A stretch of 64,000 nucleotides of DNA from Breviolum minutum Mf 1.05b.01 (GCA_000507305.1 DF241091.1:25988-89987); one strand, 5' to 3'; shown: positions 50,608 through 61,249, counted from the stretch's first letter. The notes: generated from the sequence alone by a model not told the origin. A program made the numbers and translations.

Positions 50608-50716
50608 TACCCACAGGATCCATGGGACTGGTATATATGTACCAACATTTACAACGTAAAAATCAACCATCCAAATGTAGGTAAATATACTTACCGTCCC
50701 ACGAATCCGTAATGGG
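50608..50716. repeat. MITE-like element, family E
   Basis: TACCCACAGGATCCATGGGACTGGTATATATGT ... GTAGGTAAATATACTTACCGTCCCACGAATCCGTAATGGG. Confidence 0.75.
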
Positions 50717-50847
50717 CGCCCGAGATCCAAGGGGACCTTCTGAGAGGGGTAATGGAACCTCAATCATTCTCTGGAGAATATGACTGGATGCTTAATGATG
50801 CTTAGGGGATGAAAGATTCATGGTATGTTTTTGTTGTTACCCTGCAG

Positions 50848-50964
50848 GGAATGGTCACGTATCCCACCAAACAGGAAAAGGAAAATCATTCGACTCAAAA
50901 GTACCTTTGGCAGGGGCACTGTTTCCATCAAAAATTGACTGGGACCTTACCAACGGACCCCTAA
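50848..50964 (+). CDS. plus gene P1, exon 1 of 3 seen
   Basis: Consensus sites TTGTTACCCTGCAG|GG and CCCCTAA|GTAAGT. Frame NGHVSHQTGKGKSFDSKVPL then AGALFPSKIDWDLTNGPL. One base is left over and joins TT of the next exon to give Ile. The 5' part of the gene was not found. Confidence 0.55.
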   Translation, partial: GMVTYPTKQEKENHSTQKYLWQGHCFHQKLTGTLPTDP

Positions 50965-51310
50965 GTAAGTTGCTAGAGCCATTAGATACTCAGGTTGAGG
51001 GGTCCGTTCAGTGGGTCCTGTTGGAGATTTCTTGGAATGTTAGTTCCAGGCAAGGTAAACCGTATACATTATACATGAAAAAACGTGGACTATATGCTAT
51101 TGTATTTGTGAATCATAGATTTAGAGAATACAGCATATTAATTGGTATATGCATGTCAGTGTGTAATTTAGACTGTTTGTCAAATAAAGCACAGTTGCTA
51201 ATGTTTTTATTCATCTGCCAAACATAAAATGGAATATGCGGTTTGAATACTTTCAGATGGAAACACGTAAAAAATTGTGAGTGTGACGCGTGTACATATT
51301 TCCTTCGCAG

Positions 51311-51425
51311 TTACGTTCACACATATCAACCAAAGACATACAAGTGATTTCTGCACTTGTACATCTTCTGGTGACTTGCTAGTCGAGTTACCTTTGAATG
51401 TTCTTGAGGCCCTTACCAAACACAG
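51311..51425 (+). CDS. plus gene P1, exon 2, with a GC donor
   Basis: Acceptor TTTCCTTCGCAG|TT, donor AACACAG|GCAAGT (GC instead of GT). Frame TFTHINQRHTSDFCTCTSSG then DLLVELPLNVLEALTKH, ending with AG of an Arg codon. Phase matches both neighbours. Function unknown. Confidence 0.55.
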
Positions 51426-51550
51426 GCAAGTCCTGGTCTGTGAATCATCATGGAAAAAATCCTTGAAATTCCTATCGCATCCACGTTTGATGCATGGGTT
51501 TCATCAACAACCACGAAGCAAAAATCCCAAAAAACTCTCGGAAATTTCAG

Positions 51551-51695
51551 ATCACTTCCACCCTTACTTTTTGGAGGATCTGGCCTTTTTGTTTGTCCCG
51601 GCCAACCAAAAACCCATGGAATGTCATTGGCCGGGGCGGGCGCGGCGCTTGCGGCTTGCGGGGCTTGCGGCCAAGCAACTCAACGAGTCCTTTAA
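51551..51695 (+). CDS. plus gene P1, terminal exon
   Basis: Acceptor GAAATTTCAG|A completes Arg; then SLPPLLFGGSGLFVCPGQPK and a GC-rich Ala/Gly/Cys tail LAGAGAALAACGACGQATQR VL to TAA. The two other plus frames are also open in this GC-rich piece; this one is chosen because it joins in phase. Confidence 0.45.
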
Positions 51696-51759
51696 ACAGC
51701 ATTTGAGGCCCGGCAAAGTCACCTGAGATAACTGGTTGGGAGTTCCCTATAGGTGACAG

Positions 51760-52133
51760 TGATGCTGCTTGAATCACTAGCATCATGGATGTGTTTTTTT
51801 TGTTTCTTTACAATATGGTTTAGCATGTTGTTCTGACAAATGACGTTCATGAATCATGATGATGCTTATCACCATTATGATCATTCTTATTATTATCATT
51901 ATCAAACTACTCTTATCATTACTGTATTAGAAATAGCATTATTTTAGTGAGGGTCAGTAAACACTTTTTGATGTTCACGGCATTTTTGACAAAAAAACAC
52001 CTCCTGTAGGACCTAGCGGATATGTCTCACTTCTTCGGTGCTAAGCAGCTCCCCTAGGATGCGCAACGGAAAAAGAACATATCAGCACCACATTTCATAA
52101 ATGTATACACATACATATCATACATATAGAACT
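51760..52133. other. no gene seen
   Basis: TCATTATC-type repeats near 51860-51930, otherwise nothing. Confidence 0.4.
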
Positions 52134-52235
52134 AACCCTGTGATTTTGAGGATTCTGGCGTTCTTTGGCTCCTCATTGAGTGGGAAAATAGATAGATCAT
52201 CCCTGGCTCCTCAGCTCCCCCATATCACAGGGTAA
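52134..52235. repeat. short inverted-repeat element, family P
   Basis: AACCCTGTGATTTTGAG ... CCCATATCACAGGGTAAC; one copy only. (TA)n follows near 52274-52290. Confidence 0.45.
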
Positions 52236-52753
52236 CAGAGTAGATACACAAAAACATACATAAGTAAGTAAATGTATATATATATATATAAATATAAATA
52301 TCTAAGTACACAAAAATACATGATTATACACTGACACCTGGAGTTTGCTGAAATGCCACACCTGCTTTTCTAGATGACAACACATCCAATCAAGTTGACA
52401 ATGAACATGTTGCCCGAGGACCATCTGGAGTAGGTGGAATTGATAATCTATGTTGTATCTACATGATCTTAGTAAATAATCAGAACACGCCAACCTGAAC
52501 TAGTGTCATCATCGTTGGAGTCCCGACATAACTATCTTAGTTTTACTTCCATTTATTATCTTTCTGTCGCGTGATATTGCCATAAAATTTACGATTCGCA
52601 AACTAGGCTAAGGTGAAAGGGATCTAAGTATCATCAAGCATCAATCTTCTCCTGCATAGATTTCTTGAGAGTTTACATTCAACATTCAAACAAAGAAACA
52701 TCTGCGATGCACAGCTCACATGTATTAATTACCATGTACTACCCACTATACAT

Positions 52754-52917
52754 TTATAAGATATTTATAAGTGACTCCCTTCCCCAAGACTTTTCAAGCT
52801 CAACCTTGGGTTTCCAATGAAATTCTTCCGAAATCATGATCTGTTCTATCGCCTCCTCCCCCAGCAACTTCCGTCGCGCAGCGCCACGCAGGGCTGGACG
52901 AAGATGACCAACGACTC
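52754..52917 (-). CDS. candidate terminal exon
   Basis: Acceptor CCAAAAAAAAAG|GAG opens VVGHLRPALRGAARRKLLGE then EAIEQIMISEEFHWKPKVEL EKSWGRESLINIL to TAA at 52754 (54 codons). Basic then acidic helices. On this strand a family C element ends 37 bp before the acceptor. Function unknown. Confidence 0.5.
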
Positions 52918-52954
52918 CTTTTTTTTTGGAGACGAAAGGAATGGCAGCAGTCAA

Positions 52955-53048
52955 TACCCTCCAGGGAATTAACATATCCCACCTGGGGAAAAGGAAAATC
53001 ATCTTCAAAATGCCATTTTTGGGGGATATGTTAGTTCCCTGGAGGGTA
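52955..53048. repeat. family C element, short subtype
   Basis: TACCCTCCAGGGAATTAACATAT ... ATATGTTAGTTCCCTGGAGGGTA, close to the copy at 14179-14266. Confidence 0.85.
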
Positions 53049-53240
53049 GTCTATAGGAGCAACATTTTGGATCATACTGAAGGGTTTATTATCATTTGGG
53101 ATGCTCCCCCCCGCAGTAAGAATGTGAAATGAAGGTTTAGTGTGGTATTCTTTGTAAAAATGTAGTGTCATCCTGGTGGTCACTGGAATCTTGAAGAGCA
53201 AATCGCATCCCAAAATTCTCGTCTGAAAACGTCTCAAAAC

Positions 53241-53334
53241 TAGTTGGTGGTTTCAACCCACTTGAAAAATACTAGTGAAATTGGATCATTTCCCCAAATA
53301 GGGGTGAAAATAGAAAATATGTGAAGCCACCACC
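53241..53334. repeat. MITE-like element, family B
   Basis: TAGTTGGTGGTTTCAACCC ... ATGTGAAGCCACCACC with ATCATTTCCCCAAATAGGGGTG. Confidence 0.8.
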
Positions 53335-53764
53335 CTGAAAATGACTTGGGCCAACAAAAGACTTCACACATTTCCCATGTTCATCTTTTCTGGATTTCAT
53401 TTCATACCCAAGATGCAATGAAAACCATCAACAAACTCCATGTTCCATGGTGTCTTTTGGTGTCTTTTACCGGTAGTTCGATGGTTGTTATCCCTTTTTA
53501 TCAACACCAGTACAATCAAGATAAACAAGCCTGCAAAGAAACACTATACATCTATAATCCCCATAATACATCATAATATCAAAATGCACTGTAGAATATA
53601 ATTTCTGCCGTGCATAAAGATTCAACCAACCTTCACACAAATTAGCAGCTCACCAGGTGGAAAAAACCACCCCCACAATCGCAACTCACTCCTGGCTTTG
53701 TCGGTGTCTGGCACCTCGATTCCAGTCATCCAATCTTGATGTAACCAAAAACCCAATGAAACCA
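53335..53764. other. no gene seen
   Basis: Open frames without splice or motif support. Confidence 0.4.
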
Positions 53765-53872
53765 TACTGTTGATGGAAGAAATCCCAAACAACCTCCTGG
53801 GATGTATAAAACCTTGTCAATAATGGGATATTTACCATATCAACTGGTGCAGGATATTTTCCATCAACAGTA
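53765..53872. repeat. family A element
   Basis: TACTGTTGATGGAAGAAATCCC ... GGATATTTTCCATCAACAGTA. Confidence 0.85.
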
Positions 53873-53961
53873 CGAGAAAAAAACGCCAAGAAAAACCCTT
53901 TGGATGACATGAACCATGAAATTCGAATTGGTTCATGGGGATGCTGATAATGCTTTATCAT

Positions 53962-54028
53962 ACTCCCTATATACTCCCTATAAAACTGGGCAATATGATC
54001 CTGTATATACTGCAACACAATCAGGGTT
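53962..54028. repeat. family G-like repeat
   Basis: ACTCCCTATATACTCCCTATAAAACTGGGCAATATGATCCTGTATATACTGCAACACAATCAGGG. Confidence 0.45.
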
Positions 54029-54159
54029 TTGATCCCATTATATTGATCCAACCGTTGACATATGATAATATGGGTGTTTTTGTTTTGGCCTTCTGGTGAA
54101 TTGAACAAATTAAACACTATCATAGATTACATTCACTGCACTTCTTCCACTACATCCAC

Positions 54160-54333
54160 CTGTTTGGGTATATAATTGGTGCTCTTGTCGAACAGTGAAA
54201 TTCCGCAATTCCAAAGCCATGGGGCCTTAAATCGCCAATGAAATGAACCACTCCAAAAAAACACATCTATTGCAGAACAACAGTCTTCTCTACAAGTCAT
54301 GTCTGATACAAACACCAACATGGCCCGGGCCAT
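54160..54333 (-). CDS. candidate exon
   Basis: Minus frame MARAMLVFVSDMTCREDCCS then AIDVFFWSGSFHWRFKAPWL WNCGISLFDKSTNYIPKQ, ending at CCCAAACAG|GTGGAT. May start at the ATG (first exon) or after GAACTGAG|. Function unknown. Confidence 0.4.
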
Positions 54334-54375
54334 GTCTCAGTTCATTCATCCAGGGATGGATAAAAACCAAATGGA

Positions 54376-54480
54376 TGGTGACACCATCACCAACAAACCC
54401 TGCACCACCTGGAATGTATTAAAAACCTGCAAATAGTGGGATAAACTACTTTATTGCCAGGATATCTTCCATCGCCAGTA
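54376..54480. repeat. family A element, degraded
   Basis: AACCCTGCACCACCTGGAATGTATTAAAAACCTGCAAATAGTGGGATAAACTAC ... GGATATCTTCCATCGCCAGTA. Confidence 0.65.
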
Positions 54481-54900
54481 TGTCCAAGACGAAACATTGG
54501 AAAACATGTCAATCTACACCACAGCGAGTTTTCCATGCATGGCCAATTTGTCATGTGAGGGCAAAAAACAGAGGAAACAGTATCAACGTGTCCAAGTCTG
54601 GTACTGGAGAATGCCGGTTTCCAAATAAACCTGATGGCCGAAATCTAGGCTGCTTCAATTTAAAATTCAAAAGCACAATGTATGTACATAATATGTAGAT
54701 ATGTTTATATTTAATCATGAAACCTTTCTACAATTTTGGGAACCAAGAACCACCATCTTTCTCAAGACTTGGGTGGGCGTTTTGCTTTCCAAGAGTTGTC
54801 CAGCTATGTGTAAGTATATACAGACCTAGAACCCAAATGACCCATATTCTAGAAGATTCAACCCATAAAATTAGAGGTTGACCAACAAAATTATTATACA

Positions 54901-54919
54901 TATATCATCATCATCATCG

Positions 54920-54955
<36 letters not shown>

Positions 54956-54957
54956 AT
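54901..54957. repeat. microsatellite (CAT)n
   Basis: About 18 ATC/CAT triplets; the polySer frame here is a repeat translation. Confidence 0.95.
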
Positions 54958-54989
54958 ACTCAAACAACTAGGTAATCCTTATCTATATT

Positions 54990-55186
54990 CTATGACATTG
55001 AAACACCAACTGCCCTCTGTGATTCTTTTTTTGTGTGCGAACCAAGAACCGGAGGTCTTCTTGATCTTCTTGCATGACCTCCGGAGATGCCTCCAAACAA
55101 AAAAACAAGTTGGTAGTCCGGATAGATTGGTATATTGGGTATTGGATGTTTGGCCAATTTATGAAATATCACAATTTGAAATTTAA
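54990..55186 (+). CDS. candidate terminal exon
   Basis: Plus frame MTLKHQLPSVILFLCANQEP then EVFLIFLHDLRRCLQTKKQV GSPDRLVYWVLDVWPIYEIS to TAA. The minus strand is partly open as well. No acceptor placed. Confidence 0.3.
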
Positions 55187-55583
55187 ACATAATACCAACT
55201 ATGTATGGTAGATTTTCATTTTGATTGCATGCTTTTGTTGTTTGTTTTTTGACTTCTTTGTAGACTATCTCAGAGTCATATCATGATTTGGGTACCTTGT
55301 AGAATATAGAATTGCAAAGGATGACTTAAACCAGTCATTGGAGAACAGAATCCTCTGGCTGGACTATGGATACTATGGCATCGCAAAGGGCATAGTGGAA
55401 TTCTCATTCCAACTTGCACAATATGTAGAATAAACATCAAAGGAAACTTCACCATTAAAAAACACAAGTCCACTCCAATACCCTAGACATCCAAACACCC
55501 CAAACACCTGCTGAGAAAGTATTTTGGACCACAAAAATATACCTAAAATAGACCTTCTCAGACGGTATTTGGATGTCCAGGGA
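55187..55583. other. no firm gene
   Basis: A 125-codon minus frame (55373-55750) crosses here; only its upstream part has splice support in another frame (next entry). Confidence 0.3.
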
Positions 55584-55676
55584 CTAGGAAGGATCTTTCT
55601 TGAACATTTTGTTGCTTTTTTCCCTTTCAAAAAACCCATGTCTCCAACACAGCTCAAACGCCAGTGCGCTGAATGA
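55584..55676 (-). CDS. candidate terminal exon
   Basis: Strong acceptor TGTCTATTCTTCCAG|TCA, 30 codons: SFSALAFELCWRHGFFEREK SNKMFKKDPS and TAG. A clear coding-like codon pattern. Function unknown. Confidence 0.45.
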   Translation of the reverse strand, partial: SFSALAFELCWRHGFFEREKSNKMFKKDPS

Positions 55677-55699
55677 CTGGAAGAATAGACATTTGATTC

Positions 55700-56100
55700 A
55701 CTAGCAATCAAGATGTTTGTGCCATACAACAAGGGTTTTCTGGATCTCATTGGTACAAATGTATGGATCTGCGAAACCTGGGGATCAGTTCCTCTCTTCC
55801 CATGGTGTCTCTACACAAAATGAGTGATGTGATGTTACAAATCTCACCAGCTTCTCCCCGCAAATATGAAAAACCACAACTCCAAAAGATGCAAAAGTAA
55901 CATCCATGGCCCTATGGCTTTCAGAAAACTTTTATTCACAACACGTTGTCTCCTGAATGCCATTTGGACCCTGAAGTAGATTGATTTGCTTGTTGGATTT
56001 GTGAGAAAACTGCGTGAAGCCGGCGCCGATTATCATCAGAATTTCCAACCATGAATTTTCACTTGCTATTTGAGCACTGAAAAAAAACCTTGTTACTTTC
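55700..56100. other. no firm gene
   Basis: A minus frame at 55936-56055 reads MVGNSDDNRRRLHAVFSQIQ QANQSTSGSKWHSGDNVL from an ATG to a stop; it is short and unsupported by splice sites. Confidence 0.3.
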
Positions 56101-56206
56101 CACTATACTTACTGGTATACAGGGATCTTTGTATTCCTTGTAAACTCCTTGTAATAGTTTGTTAAAAATCCCTGTGTATGATCTATATGTATATTAATAT
56201 AACCCT
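56101..56206. repeat. family G-like repeat
   Basis: CACTATACTTACTGGTATACAGGGATC ... AATAGTTTGTTAAAAATCCCTGTGTATGATC. Confidence 0.5.
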
Positions 56207-56269
56207 CTTTACCGCGACACCTATTCATTCATTGGAGTTTCAGAGAGAACATACTATGGACTAGCATTG

Positions 56270-56463
56270 TGGATTCAAATCATCCAACCCACGAACCACG
56301 GAAGGAAGAAACGCCACGAAACTCGTCCGTTGTTTCGTTCGTTGCTTCACCCCGGGGGCCTCACAAGAGACCAAGACCTCCGTTGTCGGCAGCTCCTAGT
56401 GCCCAAAAAACCCACAAAAATCGTTGCCGACCTATTGACCGGTTGTTGGTCACCTAATATATA
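56270..56463 (+). CDS. candidate exon, frame unsure
   Basis: GC-rich piece with two plus frames open: RPLFRSLLHPGGLTRDQDLR then CRQLLVPKKPTKIVADLLTG, and SFVASPRGPHKRPRPPLSAA. An AG|G acceptor lies at ACGGAAG|GAAG (56305). Function unknown. Confidence 0.35.
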
Positions 56464-56521
56464 ACTGGGTAGACCGTATATTATATAATCCCCTAAACAG
56501 ACCCAAAAAAACAACCAAGGG

Positions 56522-56830
56522 TTGTGGTGTTTTTTGTTCATTGCGCCTTTTTTTCAGTGCGTAACTAACATCGATGAATGCAACCTTTGCATATGGGAAT
56601 TGATGTATCCAGTTTTGTTCCTGATCGCAGAAGTCCGGAAACTGCTCATCTGGAACCAAACAACAAGCAAACCTATCCTCCCAGGTTTTCAAGTTTCTGC
56701 CATACCGAGCAAACAACAAACCAGGGGCACAAACGTTACAATACTGAATGAAGATCAGTACACCGTAGTGTTCATCTATAAATGTAGAGATACATGCACT
56801 GTGCATGGTATAGAATTGACATACACTTGA
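56522..56830 (-). CDS. coding-like region, strand unsure
   Basis: Minus frame RNLKTWEDRFACCLVPDEQF then PDFCDQEQNWIHQFPYAK ends at ATGCAAAG|GTTGCA. Two plus frames (RSPETAHLEPNNKQTYPPRF, LFLIAEVRKLLIWNQTTSKP) are open as well. Confidence 0.3.
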
Positions 56831-57177
56831 CGCAAGAACTCATGTGTTGAGAGAAAAACATGCTACATTTCATCTGGCAAACAAACACACCAGAAAGAAC
56901 TTCACCCTCAGTTTCCGACATACCACGATACACCGGCAATGACAGAAACATCCAAATGGTCAAATAGTGTGACTGTGGAAATCCATGTCTTTAAATCTCC
57001 TACTTAGCTTTAAAAACTGACATATCTGTCATATGTTTAATCCACATCGATTTGCAAGTCAAAAAAAGATCCTCCCCATCTACAAAAAACACCCCAAAAC
57101 TTACTAAATTCACCTCTCAAAAATGCTGTGGCTGAGAGACAAAATAAGCCTAACAAAAATGACCATCCGACTTTCAG
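56831..57177. other. no gene seen
   Basis: No supported features. Confidence 0.4.
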
Positions 57178-57354
57178 GCCGTGGGTTTCCGTTAGTTCTA
57201 GGAAGATCCCAACCGCAACCGTTCGCTACACCCACCTGTTCCCGACACAACCATTCTCGGATGAAGCGTTGAAGCTGCATCACTTTGCTACGAAGGCGAA
57301 GGAAACGCTTCCGCTCCTGGCGACGACTTGGAGGATCATACCAGGACGGGTAAC
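57178..57354 (+). CDS. candidate exon with consensus splice sites
   Basis: CATCCGACTTTCAG|G to GGGTAAC|GTAAGT, 177 nt. Frame PWVSVSSRKIPTATVRYTHL then FPTQPFSDEALKLHHFATKA KETLPLLATTWRIIPGRV. GC-rich, regular codon use. A family C element lies 86 bp downstream in the intron. No family recognised. Confidence 0.6.
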
Positions 57355-57439
57355 GTAAGTGGTTGCCATAACCATGGTGATCATAAGTCCCCCAAGTAAT
57401 GGCCTAAATGGTTGATAAATGGGGGTTACTATCCTCCAA

Positions 57440-57555
57440 GTACACTCCCCCAAACTAACAGCAAGTTCACCCCTGAAAAATAGGCCGGGACGCAAAAGGA
57501 AAAGTAGTCTTCCAACTATCATTTTTCAGATGCTATTTTAGTTTCAGGGAGAGTA
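57440..57555. repeat. family C element
   Basis: TACACTCCCCCAAACTAACAGCAAGTTCACCCCTGAAAAATAGG ... TCAGATGCTATTTTAGTTTCAGGGAGAGTA. Confidence 0.75.
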
Positions 57556-57659
57556 CTCAATTGATAATTCAAGATTATTTATATACCTTGCTGTTGTTGT
57601 TAGTTGCTGCCTATAGGAAACATATGATACATACCATCAGTTGCCATAAGTTTACACCA

Positions 57660-58145
57660 ACTTTTGTTGTTGTTGCTGGTCTTGCATCTCTTTGAGACCT
57701 TGACCATCACCAATTTGAAAGCCTTGAAACAAAACATATACTGTACATTAGATCAATGGCCTATTGATATGCGTACAGTGATGTACAGTGTATGTAGCTA
57801 TATACACATTTATCTGTGTATCTCATGTCAATCAGTCTATATAGATACGACCCTCGAATACTTTGATTGGCTTCAAATGGTTGGAAAAGAATTGAAAAAA
57901 AACATACATATACCCTCAAATATCCTCAAATTTGGTGATATGCCTTTTGGGAGTCGATTTTGGGCATGCAAAAAAAGAGTTGGCATGATATGAGATGATG
58001 TTTTCGAGAAATTGGGCAACTCCCTGCCAGGACCACCACGGACCACCCAACCATGCAACATGTTAGGAACAGTTGGACTCCCAATTTTTGTATACAGAAA
58101 ATGGTCAAAATTGTTCCAAACATCAAATTGGAAACTCAACATGTT
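57660..58145. other. open on both strands, not resolved
   Basis: Minus frames VVRGGPGRELPNFSKTSSHI and VQLFLTCCMVGWSVVVLAGS compete at 57.96-58.09 kb; no splice pair decides. Confidence 0.25.
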
Positions 58146-58237
58146 CTAGTTGGTGGTTGAATTGGCTTCATCTTCCCCAATTTTCGGGGTGAGTGAAAAC
58201 AATTTAATATATAAATATTTGAGTTGCCACCACCTAG
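58146..58237. repeat. MITE-like element, family B
   Basis: CTAGTTGGTGGTTGAATTGG ... ATTTGAGTTGCCACCACCTAG; both ends are CTAG. Confidence 0.8.
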
Positions 58238-58356
58238 TTGTCCATTCCAAAACCTCGTTCCCATTTTGTTGGCTCCTCACGTCCTACGTGCCATGCACGT
58301 AACTGTGCCACCAGAACACCAGCTGCCATGAAACGTTTCCGATGAATCCGTCGCAC
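58234..58356 (-). CDS. terminal exon whose stop codon comes from a repeat
   Basis: Acceptor GCCATCTACCTTTCAG|GTG (AG|G) and 40 codons: VRRIHRKRFMAAGVLVAQLR then AWHVGREEPTKWERGFGMDN. The TAG stop is the CTAG end of the family B element. Basic protein end, function unknown. Confidence 0.55.
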   Translation of the reverse strand: MRRIHRKRFMAAGVLVAQLRAWHVGREEPTKWERGFGMDN

Positions 58357-58401
58357 CTGAAAGGTAGATGGCGCCAGGGGAAACCTAATCAAGGGACACT
58401 T

Positions 58402-58562
58402 GGGTGTACCCCTAACGGTGTTACCCATGGTATTTATTGTGTTCTCTAGGGATTCTTGGGGATTTTTACAGAAATACCCACTATAAATATGTATATATAT
58501 ATATACATATATAAGGCGTATATAGGGATTTCCTATAGGGGTACGTTGGTAGGGGTACATCC
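58402..58562. repeat. inverted-repeat element with a (TA)n core
   Basis: GGGTGTACCCCTAACGG ... CGTTGGTAGGGGTACATCC, about 18 bp ends; (TA)n at 58488-58508. Confidence 0.6.
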
Positions 58563-58681
58563 AACTAAAGGTTTAGGGCATGTACATGGCAGTCACATGT
58601 TTGAGAGGCTGCTTAATCATATAATGATAGATGATGATATGATATAATGACGTGATATAATAGTGAGGCCCCTGAAATAAC

Positions 58682-58739
58682 CCAACTTTCAATGGGCTGT
58701 AACATCTCTTTTAGTCCGAGATTAGAGGCCTGTAAAAGC
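58682..58739 (-). CDS. candidate exon
   Basis: Acceptor GTCTTGCTTTTACAG|GCC (AG|G), frame ASNLGLKEMLQPIESW then a GTTATT donor-like site. The frame is open further in both directions. Confidence 0.35.
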
Positions 58740-58859
58740 AAGACCACCACATAATGACCACATATGAAACTGGTGTATTCACATGACCCCACATACGCAT
58801 CATTGACCCTAAAAAGTCCATTTCCCCCTTGTATACAGAGGATGGGTGTCAAATGTGTT

Positions 58860-59220
58860 CTTCGTCAAGTAGGGTTTCTTTTCCCCCTGTTGTGGTCTCA
58901 AATGAATAAAGCTTGATGGAAACCAAAAACTTTGCTCTCCGACCGTTGAATTCCAGAGATTACTCTCAAGAATGGCAAGTAAATGTCTTGATTCTTACAG
59001 CCGAGAAAAGTCATTGTAGACCTATGTAAATCATGGATGCCTTAGGATCAGAATCAAAGATTACATGCCTCTATCACCTAAAAACTTCTTCAACTGGTTC
59101 TGTGGTTGTAGTTTGTCCCACATGTGGAAAAAACAAGTAAGCAGCGTGCAGTGATCACAACCCTTGTGTCAGTCCGTTCTGCTGGTTGATGAAGAAGGCA
59201 TCCGAAAACAAGTCTTATGA
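58860..59220. other. no gene seen
   Basis: No supported features. Confidence 0.45.
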
Positions 59221-59400
59221 AGAAATCCGGCAAACATCCTCAGATACCTGAGTATGGAACCGATCAATTCTTGGATTCGGGTGACACAAAGCTACAATTA
59301 CGTTTTGTTGACGGAAGAAACCCCGCACCAGTTGCTATGGCAACTACCCCATGATTTACAAGCTTTTGTCGATCTCAATTGGTTCACTATGCATTTCTTC
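59221..59400. repeat. two degraded family A pieces
   Basis: GAAGAAATCCGGCAAACATCC, then TTTTGTTGACGGAAGAAACCCCGCACCAGTTGCTATGG ... GCATTTCTTCCC. Confidence 0.5.
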
Positions 59401-59446
59401 CCTGAAAAGTAACGCAATTCTCACCCTGAAATTCAGACACCTGCAG

Positions 59447-59588
59447 GGATTTCCTTCATTGCTTACTTACCCGCAAGAAGTTGTCGGGAGTTCCGTGTCT
59501 GAGAGAACCAACCATGGTCCCTCTCCAATGGGCCTGACAACCCGCTGGCTCAACGGTTCATGGAACTGTTGTGGTTGTCTGCAGCAAG
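59447..59588 (+). CDS. plus gene P2, exon 1 of 2 seen
   Basis: Textbook sites: GACACCTGCAG|GGA and CAGCAAG|GTAAGT. Only one frame is open: GFPSLLTYPQEVVGSSVSER then TNHGPSPMGLTTRWLNGSWN CCGCLQQ. The last G joins CC of the next exon (Ala). GC-rich. No family recognised. Confidence 0.65.
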
Positions 59589-60174
59589 GTAAGTATCTTT
59601 TAAAAGGTGTAAACGTAAAATGCAAATTCCAACCTACAAGATTTTTGTTCATGGATTGTCTCAAAAAAGAATGAACATAGTACTGTAAATAGGTTTGCAG
59701 GATCATATATCATACATGTAACCTTTTTATGGCAAGTATGGTCCATTGGAGATGCATTGCTGCATAACTCATCTTTGTCGTGACTGTTGAGAAGGGAGAC
59801 TAAAGTGATGACATTTTTATCAGCTGAAGAGTCTCAAGTTTTTTAACCAGGATCCACCATGCTGTTTAGTTGAAGGGAGGTCTGTCTCATTTTTAGTAGC
59901 AATTCACTATTCTAATCTATTCTAGATGTCTCTTTGTTTGGGGGGGATTGGTCACTTCAAAACCTGCTGAAAACCTTCTGGTGTAGAAGGGGTTTATTAA
60001 TCCGGGGTTGACATTACCAACTTTGGTGAGACCAAACAAAAAAGACTTTCAGAGGTTGACATTCAAATAAGATAATTGACTTTCATTCTTCTATCGCTGT
60101 TTAAACCTGTAAGTACTGCAAATCCCAACCATTGAATCTCCCTGGGAGTGCAGCACTGACTCATTTTTTTCCAG

Positions 60175-60428
60175 CCTGCAATAGAATAGCAGCGGGCACC
60201 CCTCGTTCAGCAAACCTAAGAGCCGTCTCCGTATCTCTGATTTTTTTTCGGAAAAAAATCCACCAGGGAAAACCTGGTGAACTCATCAACTTGGAAAATC
60301 CAAGCAACAAATGCAGAGACATCACGAGTTGGGCTGGTTCCTTGCTAGTAAATCTCAGATGCCCAAACTTTAATATAGATATGATTTATCTACATCTGTG
60401 GACCATTGCTAAGGTTGAATACATGTAG
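60175..60428 (+). CDS. plus gene P2, exon 2
   Basis: Acceptor CATTTTTTTCCAG|CC; of three frames only the one that joins exon 1 in phase is open: CNRIAAGTPRSANLRAVSVS then LIFFRKKIHQGKPGELINLE. A donor AACCTG|GTGAAC at 60276 is possible; otherwise the frame runs to a TAG at 60428. The intron from exon 1 is 586 bp. Function unknown. Confidence 0.55.
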
Positions 60429-60439
60429 GTAGAACATAT

Positions 60440-60792
60440 GTCACACCTGGAATATATTTCAGTATCCTAAAGTATATCTGAAACATCCACGAAGGAAATA
60501 AATCTTAGACAAACAAGGATTCTTACAGTGGTTAATAGAATCAACGGTCATCCTCAAGCATGAGATTGAGACTCAAAGTTTTATAGAGAATTCAATATAT
60601 ATGTATATATATATGCATATATGTTGTTTTGATTAAAATATTGAAACATGTACATATACGTCACCTATATGAAAACATGCAAATAGACCATTTAGATATA
60701 AAGCAAATGAAGAAGAAACAAAATAAAAGAACGACAAATAAATAAACAAAAGTAAATAAGCAAATATATGTATATATATGATATATATGAAC
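60440..60792. other. AT-rich, no gene seen
   Basis: (TA)n runs at about 60595-60622 and 60762-60790. Confidence 0.5.
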
Positions 60793-60934
60793 CTGCGTGC
60801 TTTCCCTGGCTCAACAATCTGGAGCCCATCAAACAGTGACCAATATGATTGGCCCTTGGAAAAGGCATAAAAATAGCATAACTCCTGAAGAATAGTGGTT
60901 GACAAAACGATCCCTTGGGAGTGTGGGGCCCGGC
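60793..60934 (-). CDS. candidate exon
   Basis: CCTGAAATTAG|GC (AG|G) to GCACGCAG|GTTCAT, 142 nt. Frame RAPHSQGIVLSTTILQELCY then FYAFSKGQSYWSLFDGLQIV EPGKAR. Function unknown. Confidence 0.45.
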
Positions 60935-61249
60935 CTAATTTCAGGGGCGATTTGCCAGTTGTAGGGGAGAATAATTAAACTATGGTTACAGTAAGTCTTT
61001 ACTATAGGATGCCGATGTTCTGGTTTTAGTATGCTCAATTTGAGTGAAACTATTGGCCATTGAATAGGAAACATTGTCAGCTCCAAAATGCCTTCCTCAA
61101 AGTATCGAACTGGTTCTGTAAGTTAGCAACGTTTCGTCGACAAAAAAATATCAGAAACAAATTTGAAAAAAGTGATTGAACAAGGGAAGATTGCAAGGTC
61201 AAGTAAGAGAATCAAGAAACAACATATGGATCCCGTACACTTGAAATCA
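60935..61249. other. no gene seen
   Basis: No supported features. Confidence 0.4.

Noticed and set aside
54878..54960. PolySer N-terminal extension
   Set aside because: Comes from the (CAT)n microsatellite.
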